Assembly: GCA_964386465.1 (NCBI GenBank)
Contig: CAYLTU010000310.1
Location: 1 to 6,203, forward strand
Direction of reading: 5' to 3'
DNA: 6,203 bases
Origin: GCA-2717185 sp964386465
GTDB lineage: Bacteria; Pseudomonadota; Alphaproteobacteria; UBA8366; GCA-2717185
Shown: in pieces, positions 1 to 5,318 of the stretch
How the letters are laid out: each line of letters begins with the position of its first letter
Position numbering within the stretch: the stretch's first letter is position 1
Made by a program: the position numbers and the translations under genes
The notes under the pieces: generated by a model
The model's input: the letters and a program-made list of their open reading frames with translations, nothing else
The model's database searches: none
Told to the model about the DNA's origin: nothing

Positions 1-254
1 CCTTTAACGCCAATCGCCTTGCTTCGCAGCGTTTGCGTTCTATTTTCGATATTTATACGCAATTACCATGCCATAAATAAAGGTTGCATGTTTTTAATAA
101 CTTACAGGCGCAGCATTCAAGGCCGGGAGCTAAACTGTAAAGTATTCCGACGCCAGAATCACAGTTGCTAGGCCAATGCGGGATCGAAAAACCATAAAAA
201 TATTAAGGTTTATAAATACTTACCATAATACGCTTCCGTTTCCGCGAAGATTTC
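1..254. other. AT-rich non-coding stretch
   Basis: This segment is visibly richer in A and T than the rest of the window and has stop codons in all frames, so I see no convincing gene in it. It contains several A/T-rich hexamers that could serve as -10 elements (for example CATAAT and TATAAA between 200 and 230), but none has a good -35 at the right distance. A weak imperfect dyad, TATTAAGGT against ACCATAATA, lies at about 201-230. The stretch could be the promoter region of a + strand gene beginning near 255 or of a gene to the left of the window. It could also be a remnant of transferred DNA. Confidence 0.5.
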
Positions 255-411
255 ATGAGTGTAAAGAAATTCGACACTTCTACGCCGGTTTACGTAATCA
301 GGTGGCGCGCTCCGGTACCGGCCACGGGAAAACGACCAAGGACTTCGAACGATAAAAAGGTAGCGTCCCCGTAAAAAGGCGGCGGCGAAAGCGAAGGTCG
401 AAGCGCCCTAA
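255..411 (+). pseudogene. Possible small basic ORF, broken by a frameshift
   Basis: An ATG at 255 opens 39 codons (MSVKKFDTSTPVYVIR... to ...NDKKVASP) ending at TAA 372-374. Directly after, one base out of phase, codons 373-408 read KKAAAKAKVEAP and stop at TAA 409-411. A single-base shift near the CCCC run (367-370) would join the two parts into a lysine/alanine-rich protein of about 51 residues, a composition like the tails of small nucleic-acid-binding proteins. The final TAA overlaps the TAG of the convergent glucosaminidase gene (408-410), as tail-to-tail genes often do. Against it, the Shine-Dalgarno is weak (GAAG before ATTTC-ATG), codon bias is weaker than in the neighbours, and I recognise no family. 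It may be a pseudogene, a +1 frameshifted gene, a sequencing error, or chance. Function unknown. Confidence 0.27.
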
Positions 412-1259
412 CCGTCGACGCCAATCCGGACATTGTCGAAGGGCACCAGATTTTCGCGGGCGATGATGTCGCGCAACAGCTTTCCGTAGGTTTCCGGGAT
501 TTCCGAATAACGCGTCAGCCAATTGCTCAGGGCCGGTCCCGAGACGGGCTTGCCTTCGCGGCGCAATGCCGTCCGGGCTTTTCGCAATGCTCGATAGGCA
601 TCGTGGGTATTCAAATTGCGCATGTACGCGGCCACGCCGTCGCCCAGCGATCCGAACCGAATGATCTTGAAGCCCGTCGCGCCGGCCGGTGCAATTCCCG
701 GCACGCCGTCGTCGTAGGTCTGCATGCCGAACAGATTGTTTCCCTCTAGCGCAAAACGCGAAGTGCCCCAGCCGCTTTCCAACGCCGCCTGGGCAATGAC
801 CAGCGAGGCCGGGATGATGTCGAGAAATTGTTCCAAATGTTCACGGTCGCCGGATTGAACGCCATGATCTTTGGTGATCGGTTTCAAATAATCCGCCGAT
901 ATTGTTGCCGGTAAGGCGCCCTGTTCCAGTCTTTTTCGCAGAGCCTGTATTCGATCGTTTTCGCGCGCGACGAGGGGCAGGAGCATACGGATAAAGGCCT
1001 GTTTTCGTTCGGCGGGCGGCAGGGCCGAGAGGTCGGTGTCGATCCGTTTGATAAATATCGGTTGGACATGGCCTGAAATGCGCACCGCCGGAAGCGATAC
1101 CAACTGAACTTGCTGGAGGGCATCGCGATCCTCCGCGGTTTTCATCCCAGCGGCGAAAAACAACGACAGGCAAACGGCACCGATCAGAACGGCTATGCCT
1201 GCGAAGCAAACCCACCGGTTGACCTGCCAGAAGTGGATTGTTGTCGGGGATAGGGTCAT
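408..1259 (-). CDS. Membrane-anchored glucosaminidase, Bax-like
   Basis: This is a 283-residue protein of the Bax/FlgJ-type endo-beta-N-acetylglucosaminidase family (glycoside hydrolase 73-like), whose members cut peptidoglycan glycan strands in the periplasm. Residues about 17-38 form a hydrophobic helix after a short N-terminus carrying an arginine, which suggests a signal anchor with the rest outside the inner membrane. Residues 85-115 look helical and charged. The catalytic domain starts near 147: IIPASLVIAQAALESGWGTS, followed by RFALEGNNLFGMQTY, is the family core, and E161 is the likely catalytic acid. YMRNLNTHDAYRALR (212-226) is a second conserved block. The ATG at 1259 has no clear Shine-Dalgarno. 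The frame is open for 26 more codons back to the TGA of the upstream gene but offers no ATG, GTG or TTG there. It lies 78 nt after the DUF1330-like gene on the same strand, so read-through or a separate promoter are both possible. Substrate specificity is inferred from the family only. Confidence 0.88.
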   Translation of the reverse strand: MTLSPTTIHFWQVNRWVCFAGIAVLIGAVCLSLFFAAGMKTAEDRDALQQVQLVSLPAVRISGHVQPIFIKRIDTDLSALPPAERKQAFIRMLLPLVARENDRIQALRKRLEQGALPATISADYLKPITKDHGVQSGDREHLEQFLDIIPASLVIAQAALESGWGTSRFALEGNNLFGMQTYDDGVPGIAPAGATGFKIIRFGSLGDGVAAYMRNLNTHDAYRALRKARTALRREGKPVSGPALSNWLTRYSEIPETYGKLLRDIIARENLVPFDNVRIGVDG

Positions 1260-1337
1260 GGCGAAGGGAACTGCCTGTAAAGCCGGGCGATTTCGGCGAA
1301 GGAGATCGCCGCCGGAATCAGGCTTATTCCGACCGGC

Positions 1338-1742
1338 TCAAATGCCGTCCAAAGGGGCCAGGTCGCCCCGGCAGCGGTGGATCACCGCCTCGGCGACGCA
1401 TTCTTGGCGCAGTTGGAAGTTCTCCTCCCCTCCGGGCGCGTGCGGCAAATCGACGAAGGCCTGGTGGCTCGGGTACCATACGGCAAGAATTTCGTCGACC
1501 GCCTGTTCCCCGACGGCCTGTCCCAGGACCCTCGTACGCCAGAGGATCCTGCCGCCGACCTTCGGCAGCAAGTCGTCCAGGACGGTCATGTAGCGCCGGT
1601 ACAGATCGCCGTCCGGATATCCCGCCGCATCGGTGTAGCGGTTGAGGTTCAGCATCAGGACCGGTCCGTCCGCCTCTGTGCCGGCGATCGCCTTGATCCG
1701 CACCAATTCGTCTTCATTGCGGCGTGGCCCGTTTCCCGTCAT
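1338..1742 (-). CDS. DUF1330-like small alpha/beta protein
   Basis: This is a 134-residue cytoplasmic protein resembling the DUF1330 group of dimeric alpha-beta barrel (ferredoxin-fold) proteins. Visible hallmarks are a first strand GPVLMLNLNRY (about 26-36), a helix with YRRYMTVLDDLLPKVGG (about 49-65), a strand ILWRTRVLG, and DEILAVWYPSHQAFVDL (about 83-99), the usual strand plus helix near the end. No catalytic residues can be assigned; family members are mostly uncharacterised, and the fold is shared with monooxygenase-like and stress-responsive proteins. I place the start at 1742 rather than the in-frame ATG at 1754 because GGAGG (complement of 1748-1752) lies 5 nt before 1742 and the 1754 ATG lacks a good site. 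It follows the carboxyltransferase stop by 16 nt, so the two genes are very likely one transcript, and it may act on or protect the same acyl-CoA pathway (inference). Confidence 0.8.
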   Translation of the reverse strand: MTGNGPRRNEDELVRIKAIAGTEADGPVLMLNLNRYTDAAGYPDGDLYRRYMTVLDDLLPKVGGRILWRTRVLGQAVGEQAVDEILAVWYPSHQAFVDLPHAPGGEENFQLRQECVAEAVIHRCRGDLAPLDGI

Positions 1743-1747
1743 GGCAG

Positions 1748-1752
1748 CCTCC
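1748..1752 (-). promoter_or_regulatory. Ribosome binding site deciding the DUF1330-like start
   Basis: On the minus strand GGAGG is followed by 5 nt and then ATG at 1742. It lies inside the longer frame that would begin at ATG 1754, so it favours the shorter 134-residue product. Confidence 0.75.
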
Positions 1753-1758
1753 ATTCGC

Positions 1759-3306
1759 CTACGGCCGGACCGGGAAACTGACCGGACCGACGAGGCCGGG
1801 CAGGAGCGGCTGGATCCATTCGATCCATTGGCTGAGGCGAGGGCGGGTCTCGCGCGGGTCGATCAGCTCGTGCATCGAGAAGGATTCCGCCCGCGCGTTG
1901 GGCCGGGTGCGTTCGGCCATCTTCTCCTCGAGTTCGAGCCGTCGCGCTTCGGGATCTTCCGCCGCGGCGATATCGCGGCCGAAGGCGACGGCGACGCCGC
2001 CCTCGACCGGCAGCGCGCCCATCTCGGCCGACGGCCAGGCCAGGACATAGGCGTTCGGGCCGTAATGCGCGCCCTGCGCCACGCCATAGGATTTGCGGAC
2101 CACGACCGAGGCCCAGGGGACCTGGCAGTCGGCCACGGTCAGCACGGTCGCCGTGCCGTAGCGGATGGCGCCGAGCCGCTCGGATTCGCTGCCGATCATG
2201 AAACCGGGCTCGTCGACGAGGGAGATGACCGGCAGATGGAAGGTCTGGCACATCTCCACGAAGCGTCGGACCTTCTGCGCCCCCGCCGCCGTCATGGCGC
2301 CGGCGTAGTAGCGGCCGTCGTTGGCCAGGACGCCGACGGATTGACCGCTCATGCGGGCGAGCCCGATGACCTGGCCGCGGCCGAAGTCGCGCGCCATTTC
2401 GAAGAAACTGCCCTTGTCCAGGATCATGTCGATCATCTTGCGGACGTCGAAAATCTGCCGCCGGTCGCGCGGGATGACGGACAATAACTCTTCGTCCTGG
2501 CGGTCGGGGTCGTCGTCGCTGTCGCGGCGCGGCGGTAATTCCCACACGTTTTGCGGCATGTAGTCGAGGAACCGGCGGATCTGCGCGAAGGCGTCCGCTT
2601 CGTCCTTGGCGATGTTGTCGACGACACCGTTGCGGGTGTGGACCTTGGCGCCGCCGAGCTCTTCCTTGGTCTTGTCCTCGTGCAAGGCGCGCTTGACGAC
2701 GGCCGGGCCGGCGATGAGCACCTGCGCCGTCTTGCGGCTCATGACCGAGAAATGCGAGGCGACAAGGCGCGAGGCGGGCAGGCCGGCGACGGGGCCCATC
2801 GCCGCCGTGGCGACCGGAACCGTGGCCATGGCGCGGGCGACGGACTGAAAGCGCGGCGGCGTGTAGGGCGGGGTGCCGACGGTCTTGCCGCCCGCGCCGG
2901 TGACGCTGCCGCCGCCGCCTTCATGCAGCCGGATCAGGGGCACGCGGTACTGGCAGGCAAGTTCCTCGGCATAGAGGCTCTTGCGCAATCCGGCTTCGTT
3001 GGGCGATCCGCCGCGCAGGGTGAAATCCTCGCCGCCCACGATGGAGCGCCGGCCGTTGATATCGCCGAAACCGAGGACGAAATTGGCCGGTGAAAAGGAC
3101 TCGATCGATCCGTCCGGGTTGCGTTCCGCCACGCCGGCGCCGGCGCCCATCTCATGAAAGCTGCCGGGATCGATCAGCGCGTCGATCCGCTCGCGGATCG
3201 TCAGCCGGCCGGCATTGTGCTGCCGGTCGACGCCCGCGGGCCCGCCCTGTTCCAGGGCAAGCTTCCGCTTTTCCTCGATATCCCGGACTTCCCGTTCCCA
3301 ACTCAT
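1759..3306 (-). CDS. Acyl-CoA carboxylase, carboxyltransferase (beta) subunit
   Basis: This 515-residue protein is a full-length carboxyltransferase subunit of the propionyl-/methylcrotonyl-CoA carboxylase type. It moves CO2 from biotin on a partner carrier protein to an acyl-CoA. Two crotonase-fold halves are visible. The N-terminal half has NAGRLTIRERIDALIDPGSF (31-50), a glycine loop HEGGGGSVTGAGG (128-140) where the acyl-CoA oxyanion hole is expected, IAGPAVV (198-204) and GGAKVHTRNGVVDNIAKDE (218-236). The C-terminal half has VGVLAND (325-331), the loop DEPGFMIGSESE (365-376), and YGPNAYVLAWPSAEMG (415-430). The GGGG loop differs from the SGGAR or SGGAN of textbook PccB and MccB, so the substrate cannot be named. 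No biotin carboxylase or biotin carrier gene lies in the window, so partners must be encoded elsewhere. The start at 3306 has GAGG 8 nt upstream, with a promoter-like element before it. It is the first gene of the minus-strand run. Confidence 0.93.
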   Translation of the reverse strand: MSWEREVRDIEEKRKLALEQGGPAGVDRQHNAGRLTIRERIDALIDPGSFHEMGAGAGVAERNPDGSIESFSPANFVLGFGDINGRRSIVGGEDFTLRGGSPNEAGLRKSLYAEELACQYRVPLIRLHEGGGGSVTGAGGKTVGTPPYTPPRFQSVARAMATVPVATAAMGPVAGLPASRLVASHFSVMSRKTAQVLIAGPAVVKRALHEDKTKEELGGAKVHTRNGVVDNIAKDEADAFAQIRRFLDYMPQNVWELPPRRDSDDDPDRQDEELLSVIPRDRRQIFDVRKMIDMILDKGSFFEMARDFGRGQVIGLARMSGQSVGVLANDGRYYAGAMTAAGAQKVRRFVEMCQTFHLPVISLVDEPGFMIGSESERLGAIRYGTATVLTVADCQVPWASVVVRKSYGVAQGAHYGPNAYVLAWPSAEMGALPVEGGVAVAFGRDIAAAEDPEARRLELEEKMAERTRPNARAESFSMHELIDPRETRPRLSQWIEWIQPLLPGLVGPVSFPVRP

Positions 3307-3339
3307 TCCCTGCGCCTCGTACCTGGTGATGACGCCGGG

Positions 3340-3368
3340 AGTATAGACAGGCGGGGCGGGTGTGTTCC
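3340..3368 (-). promoter_or_regulatory. Candidate promoter of the carboxyltransferase gene
   Basis: On the minus strand TATACT (complement of 3340-3345) is a one-mismatch -10 element. Seventeen nucleotides upstream lies GGAACA (complement of 3363-3368), a poor -35 matching only the ACA half. A start of transcription near 3333 would give a leader of about 27 nt containing the GAGG ribosome site. This is pattern matching only. Confidence 0.45.
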
Positions 3369-3398
3369 CGCGCTATTTGCATTTGCTGGTACCAGACC

Positions 3399-3445
3399 GG
3401 ATCAGAATTGATGCAAGGCATCAATTCTGTGAATCCGCTCGCTCT
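3399..3445. repeat. Hairpin repeat 1 (partial family member)
   Basis: CAGAATTGATGC (3403-3414) and GCATCAATTCTG (3418-3429) are perfect 12-bp inverted arms around an AAG loop. GGAT (3399-3402) and ATCC (3433-3436) extend the symmetry. The right flank ends in GCTCT (3441-3445), as in repeats 2 and 3, but no AGAGC is present on the left, so this copy looks eroded. No T-tract follows, so it is not a typical terminator. It lies between the carboxyltransferase promoter and repeat 2. Confidence 0.8.
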
Positions 3446-3452
3446 TGATAGA

Positions 3453-3518
3453 TAGAGCAAAGAAACAGGATCGATGGTAATCGCTAAAGGCGATTACCAT
3501 CGATCCTGATTCGCTCTA
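3453..3518. repeat. Hairpin repeat 2, TAGAGC ends
   Basis: Perfect 19-bp inverted arms (3466-3484 and 3490-3508) surround the loop TAAAG; the left arm begins CAGGATCGATGG. The element is bounded by TAGAGC (3453-3458) and GCTCTA (3513-3518). Read on the minus strand it starts AGAGCGAATCAGGATCGATG, which lines up with repeat 3 read on the plus strand, AGAGCACATCAGGATTAGAT. The two are therefore related copies in opposite orientation. Such small palindromic elements are known as dispersed intergenic repeats in alphaproteobacteria; naming this family would need a genome search. Confidence 0.88.
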
Positions 3519-3524
3519 AAACGA

Positions 3525-3552
3525 AAAGCGGCGGAAATCCGCCGCTTTCTTT
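3525..3552 (-). terminator. Rho-independent terminator of the 30-codon gene
   Basis: AAAGCGGCGGA (3525-3535) and TCCGCCGCTTT (3538-3548) form a perfect GC-rich 11-bp inverted repeat. Read on the minus strand, the stem runs into TTTTCGTTTT, a good U-tract, about 45 nt after the TAA of the small membrane-peptide gene. On the plus strand the stem is followed by CTTT, so it may also stop transcripts coming from the left. It differs from the neighbouring hairpin repeats in sequence, in GC content and in having flanking A/T runs. Confidence 0.87.
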
Positions 3553-3594
3553 AGGATGGAGTGTCCTGGTTCGTTATGCGTCTGTAATTCCTGG

Positions 3595-3687
3595 TTAGCC
3601 CCAGTACATCGCCATGAACAGTGCGGATGTGCCGAAGAAGCCCGTGAAAAGCCCCAGAGTGATCGCCCAAGTCGCTGAATTATTCAT
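3595..3687 (-). CDS. 30-residue single-helix membrane peptide
   Basis: This very short gene has ATG at 3687 (CAT on the plus strand) and TAA at 3595-3597. The product begins MNNSATWAITLG and ends SALFMAMYWG. After a polar N-terminus, residues about 7-29 form one continuous hydrophobic helix bounded by W7 and by Y28/W29, with a G12-x3-G16-x2-G19 pattern typical of helix-helix packing. There are no charged residues. GGGGA (complement of 3694-3698) sits 6 nt before the ATG, and a strong terminator follows the stop, so it looks like a self-contained transcription unit. By analogy with small subunits of respiratory or transport complexes it could be an accessory helix of a larger membrane complex, but I recognise no family and neither neighbour is a membrane complex. 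Function unknown. The ribosome site, helix and terminator together make chance unlikely. Confidence 0.72.
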   Translation of the reverse strand: MNNSATWAITLGLFTGFFGTSALFMAMYWG

Positions 3688-3693
3688 GAACTT

Positions 3694-3698
3694 TCCCC
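3694..3698 (-). promoter_or_regulatory. Ribosome binding site of the membrane-peptide gene
   Basis: On the minus strand GGGGA followed by AAGTTC and ATG gives a Shine-Dalgarno-like site with 6-nt spacing. It is the main support for the start at 3687. Confidence 0.65.
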
Positions 3699-3735
3699 GT
3701 AACAAGTTTCAACCGATATCAAATTCTCCGCTTTA

Positions 3736-3772
3736 GATACGCGGTATCAGCCGTCTGGAAATCACCCATTTC
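3736..3772. promoter_or_regulatory. Two short dyads upstream of the membrane-peptide gene
   Basis: GATACGCGGTATC (3736-3748) is a 13-bp sequence with 5-bp symmetric arms. Nearby, GAAAT-CACCC-ATTTC (3758-3772) is a second dyad. Both lie 49-85 nt upstream of the small gene, where an operator or leader structure could be. Short dyads arise by chance, and no recognised regulator matches. I found no convincing -35/-10 pair on either strand in 3700-3845. Confidence 0.25.
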
Positions 3773-3845
3773 GGGTACGTTGTGCGGTATTTTAGTTTAG
3801 TGCCCATAAAATTTCGCTCGAACGACGGCTTTCGGTATTGTTCGC

Positions 3846-3908
3846 TAGAGCACATCAGGATTAGATGGAACCGTTACCGGTTCCATCTAATCCTGTGAAG
3901 GTGCTCTA
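3846..3908. repeat. Hairpin repeat 3, TAGAGCAC ends
   Basis: Perfect 18-bp arms (3856-3873 and 3878-3895) surround the loop TTAC; the left arm begins CAGGATTAGATGGAACCG. An outer pair TAGAGCAC (3846-3853) and GTGCTCTA (3901-3908) adds 8 bp. This is the best preserved member of the local family and is related to repeat 2 in opposite orientation. No T-run follows either side, so it is not a standard intrinsic terminator. No target-site duplication is evident. Confidence 0.9.
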
Positions 3909-3922
3909 TTATCAAAAAGTTA

Positions 3923-3982
3923 GATCAGATTCACGCGGTTGTTGGATCGCTGTAAGCGATTCCAACAAGCCCCGATCTGATC
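3923..3982. repeat. Hairpin repeat 4, beside the Fe-S gene start
   Basis: Outer arms GATCAGAT (3923-3930) and ATCTGATC (3975-3982) pair perfectly. An inner stem is formed by TTGTTGGATCGCT (3939-3951) and AGCGATTCCAACAA (3955-3968), with one bulged T and a GTA loop. The ATCAGAT motif resembles the ATCAGGAT/ATCAGAAT core of repeats 1-3, so I take it as a diverged copy without the TAGAGC ends. The structure ends 7 nt before the ATG at 3990 and would lie in the leader of the iron-sulfur gene if transcription starts upstream of it. Confidence 0.75.
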
Positions 3983-3989
3983 CAGGCTG

Positions 3990-5318
3990 ATGGAAAGTCG
4001 AAGAAAGATGAAATTCCTGGAATCGCTGGCGGATCAGGCGGAAGAAATCGTCTCCCGATGCACACGTTGCGGCCGGTGCGTCGAAGTCTGTCCCATGCCC
4101 ACCTCCGTTGGGCTCGATGTTGGCGACTCCGCAGCGGTCGCCTCGGGCGTCCTGAATATTTTGCGGACGGGCCAGGGCCCGGAAGCCGCGGAAGCCTGGA
4201 TAACGGCCTGTTCCGGCAGCGGCACCTGCATCGAGGCCTGCGGCGACGGCGTTAATCCGCGGCTGATGATCCATTTGGCGCGGCTCGCGAGAAAGCGGGA
4301 TCAGGACGAAACCGCCGTTCGCGAAAAGGGCAAGGTGGATTTCCAGAAAATGGCGCGTTCGGTCCGGGTGCTTTCCCGCCTGCAGTTGCCGCCGGAGCAG
4401 CTCGACCGGGTCACGCGCGCGCCGCGGCCGGAAGGCAAGCCGCCGCCCGATCTTGTCTTCTACACCGGCTGCAACGTATTGAAGACACCACACATCGTAT
4501 TGTTGTGCTTCGATATAATGGACCGGCTCGGCGTCGATTACGAAGTCTATGGCGGGCCCGGCGACTGCTGCGGCATCATCCAGATGCGCGCCGGCGACGC
4601 CTCGAATGCCGGGCGGCAGGGCAATGGCACGGTGGATCGGTTTTTCGGCACGGGCGCGGCGCAGGTGCTGTCCTGGTGCCCGACCTGCCAGATCCAGCTC
4701 GGCGAATCCGTCTTGCCGGCCCGGGAAAACAGCGATCATTTCGGCATGACCATGTTCGCGACCTACCTGCTGGGCCGGCTCGACGCGTTGAGGCCCCTCA
4801 TGGTCAATCCGGTGAACAAGCGCGTCGGCCTGCACGAGCACAGTGGCGCCATGGGGGTGACGGAGGCGGTCATCGCGCTGCTGAAGGCGATACCGGGTCT
4901 CGAATATGTCGATTTGGAGCAACCTCGGATCGGTTACATGTGCACTGCCTTGAAGGGCGCGCCCGACACCCGCAGGGACTGGCACGAAGCCCAACTCGAA
5001 GCCGCGGCGCGGGCCGGCGTGACGACGCTCGCGGGCGTGTACCATGCCTGTCACCGCGATCTTTGCGCGCACGAGAAGGACTGGCCGTTCGAGGTCGTGA
5101 ACTTCATGGAACTGATCGGCGAGTCCATGGGGCTACGCCGTCCCGATATTTTTAAGCGACTGAAAATGCTGCAGAATGTCGATGCGATCATGGCTGAAAG
5201 TGCGGCACGGATCGCGGAATACCGTCTCGACGAGAATGAAGTCCGCGATGTCGTTCTTCAGGACGTCCTGGGTGAACAATCGCTGCCTCTGCGTGGCGGC
5301 ATGGAGCAATCAAAATGA
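3990..5318 (+). CDS. HdrC/HdrB-type (GlcF-like) iron-sulfur oxidoreductase subunit
   Basis: This is a 442-residue soluble electron-transfer protein. The N-terminal two-cluster ferredoxin domain has C24-x2-C27-x2-C30-x3-C34-P and a second set C74-x2-S77-x2-C80-x3-C84, in which serine replaces the second cysteine. The first CCG domain is intact: C161, then C193-C194, then C230-x2-C233 (spacings of 31 and 35 residues), the pattern that binds a non-cubane 4Fe-4S cluster in heterodisulfide reductase HdrB/HdrD. The second CCG domain is degenerate (H282, H284, single C318, C354, C358). Relatives such as GlcF and GlpC accept electrons from a flavin dehydrogenase and pass them to quinone or another carrier; no flavoprotein partner is in the window. 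The alternative start M7 at 4008 is possible, since neither ATG has a strong ribosome site. Hairpin repeat 4 ends just upstream. The TGA overlaps the next gene's ATG, indicating translational coupling. The electron donor is unknown. Confidence 0.9.
   Translation: MESRRKMKFLESLADQAEEIVSRCTRCGRCVEVCPMPTSVGLDVGDSAAVASGVLNILRTGQGPEAAEAWITACSGSGTCIEACGDGVNPRLMIHLARLARKRDQDETAVREKGKVDFQKMARSVRVLSRLQLPPEQLDRVTRAPRPEGKPPPDLVFYTGCNVLKTPHIVLLCFDIMDRLGVDYEVYGGPGDCCGIIQMRAGDASNAGRQGNGTVDRFFGTGAAQVLSWCPTCQIQLGESVLPARENSDHFGMTMFATYLLGRLDALRPLMVNPVNKRVGLHEHSGAMGVTEAVIALLKAIPGLEYVDLEQPRIGYMCTALKGAPDTRRDWHEAQLEAAARAGVTTLAGVYHACHRDLCAHEKDWPFEVVNFMELIGESMGLRRPDIFKRLKMLQNVDAIMAESAARIAEYRLDENEVRDVVLQDVLGEQSLPLRGGMEQSK
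5303..5306 (+). promoter_or_regulatory. Ribosome binding site inside the Fe-S gene
   Basis: GGAG lies 8 nt before the ATG at 5315, within the last codons of the Fe-S gene. It favours 5315 over the adjacent ATG at 5318 and fits translational coupling. Confidence 0.65.

Noticed and set aside
176..355. 59-codon + strand frame starting at ATG 176
   Set aside because: The ribosome site is poor, codon use is random, it overlaps the slightly better frame at 255, and the product resembles no protein I know.
340..407. Terminator for the glucosaminidase gene
   Set aside because: TTTTT runs occur on the minus strand after the stop, but I could not find a convincing stem before them; termination may be Rho-dependent or lie further left.
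298..522. 74-codon minus-strand frame across the glucosaminidase stop
   Set aside because: It overlaps the real gene's C-terminal coding region out of frame and is arginine-rich like other shadows.
1282..1312. Dyad GGCGAT...ATCGCC between the DUF1330-like and glucosaminidase genes
   Set aside because: Only 6-bp arms with a 13-nt loop and no U-tract, so it is not a credible terminator.
1195..1781. Three overlapping + strand frames opposite the glucosaminidase start and the DUF1330-like gene
   Set aside because: They overlap each other and the real genes on the other strand, have Arg/Pro/Ser-rich shadow composition, and lack ribosome sites.
1642..2487. Long + strand open frame of 281 codons opposite the carboxyltransferase gene
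   Set aside because: It is antisense to a gene with clear family motifs; its composition (many R, D, A, G, H) is that of a shadow frame in GC-rich DNA, and it has no recognisable domain.
3466..3508. Repeat 2 hairpin as an intrinsic terminator
   Set aside because: There is no T-run after the stem on either strand, whereas the adjacent 3525-3552 hairpin has both a GC-rich stem and a U-tract.
3399..3982. CRISPR-like array
   Set aside because: The repeats are individually palindromic, differ in sequence and orientation, and have no uniform spacers.
3912..5072. Minus-strand open frame of 386 codons opposite the Fe-S gene
   Set aside because: It mirrors a coding region with well-spaced cluster cysteines, runs through hairpin repeat 4, and shows no domain or plausible start context.
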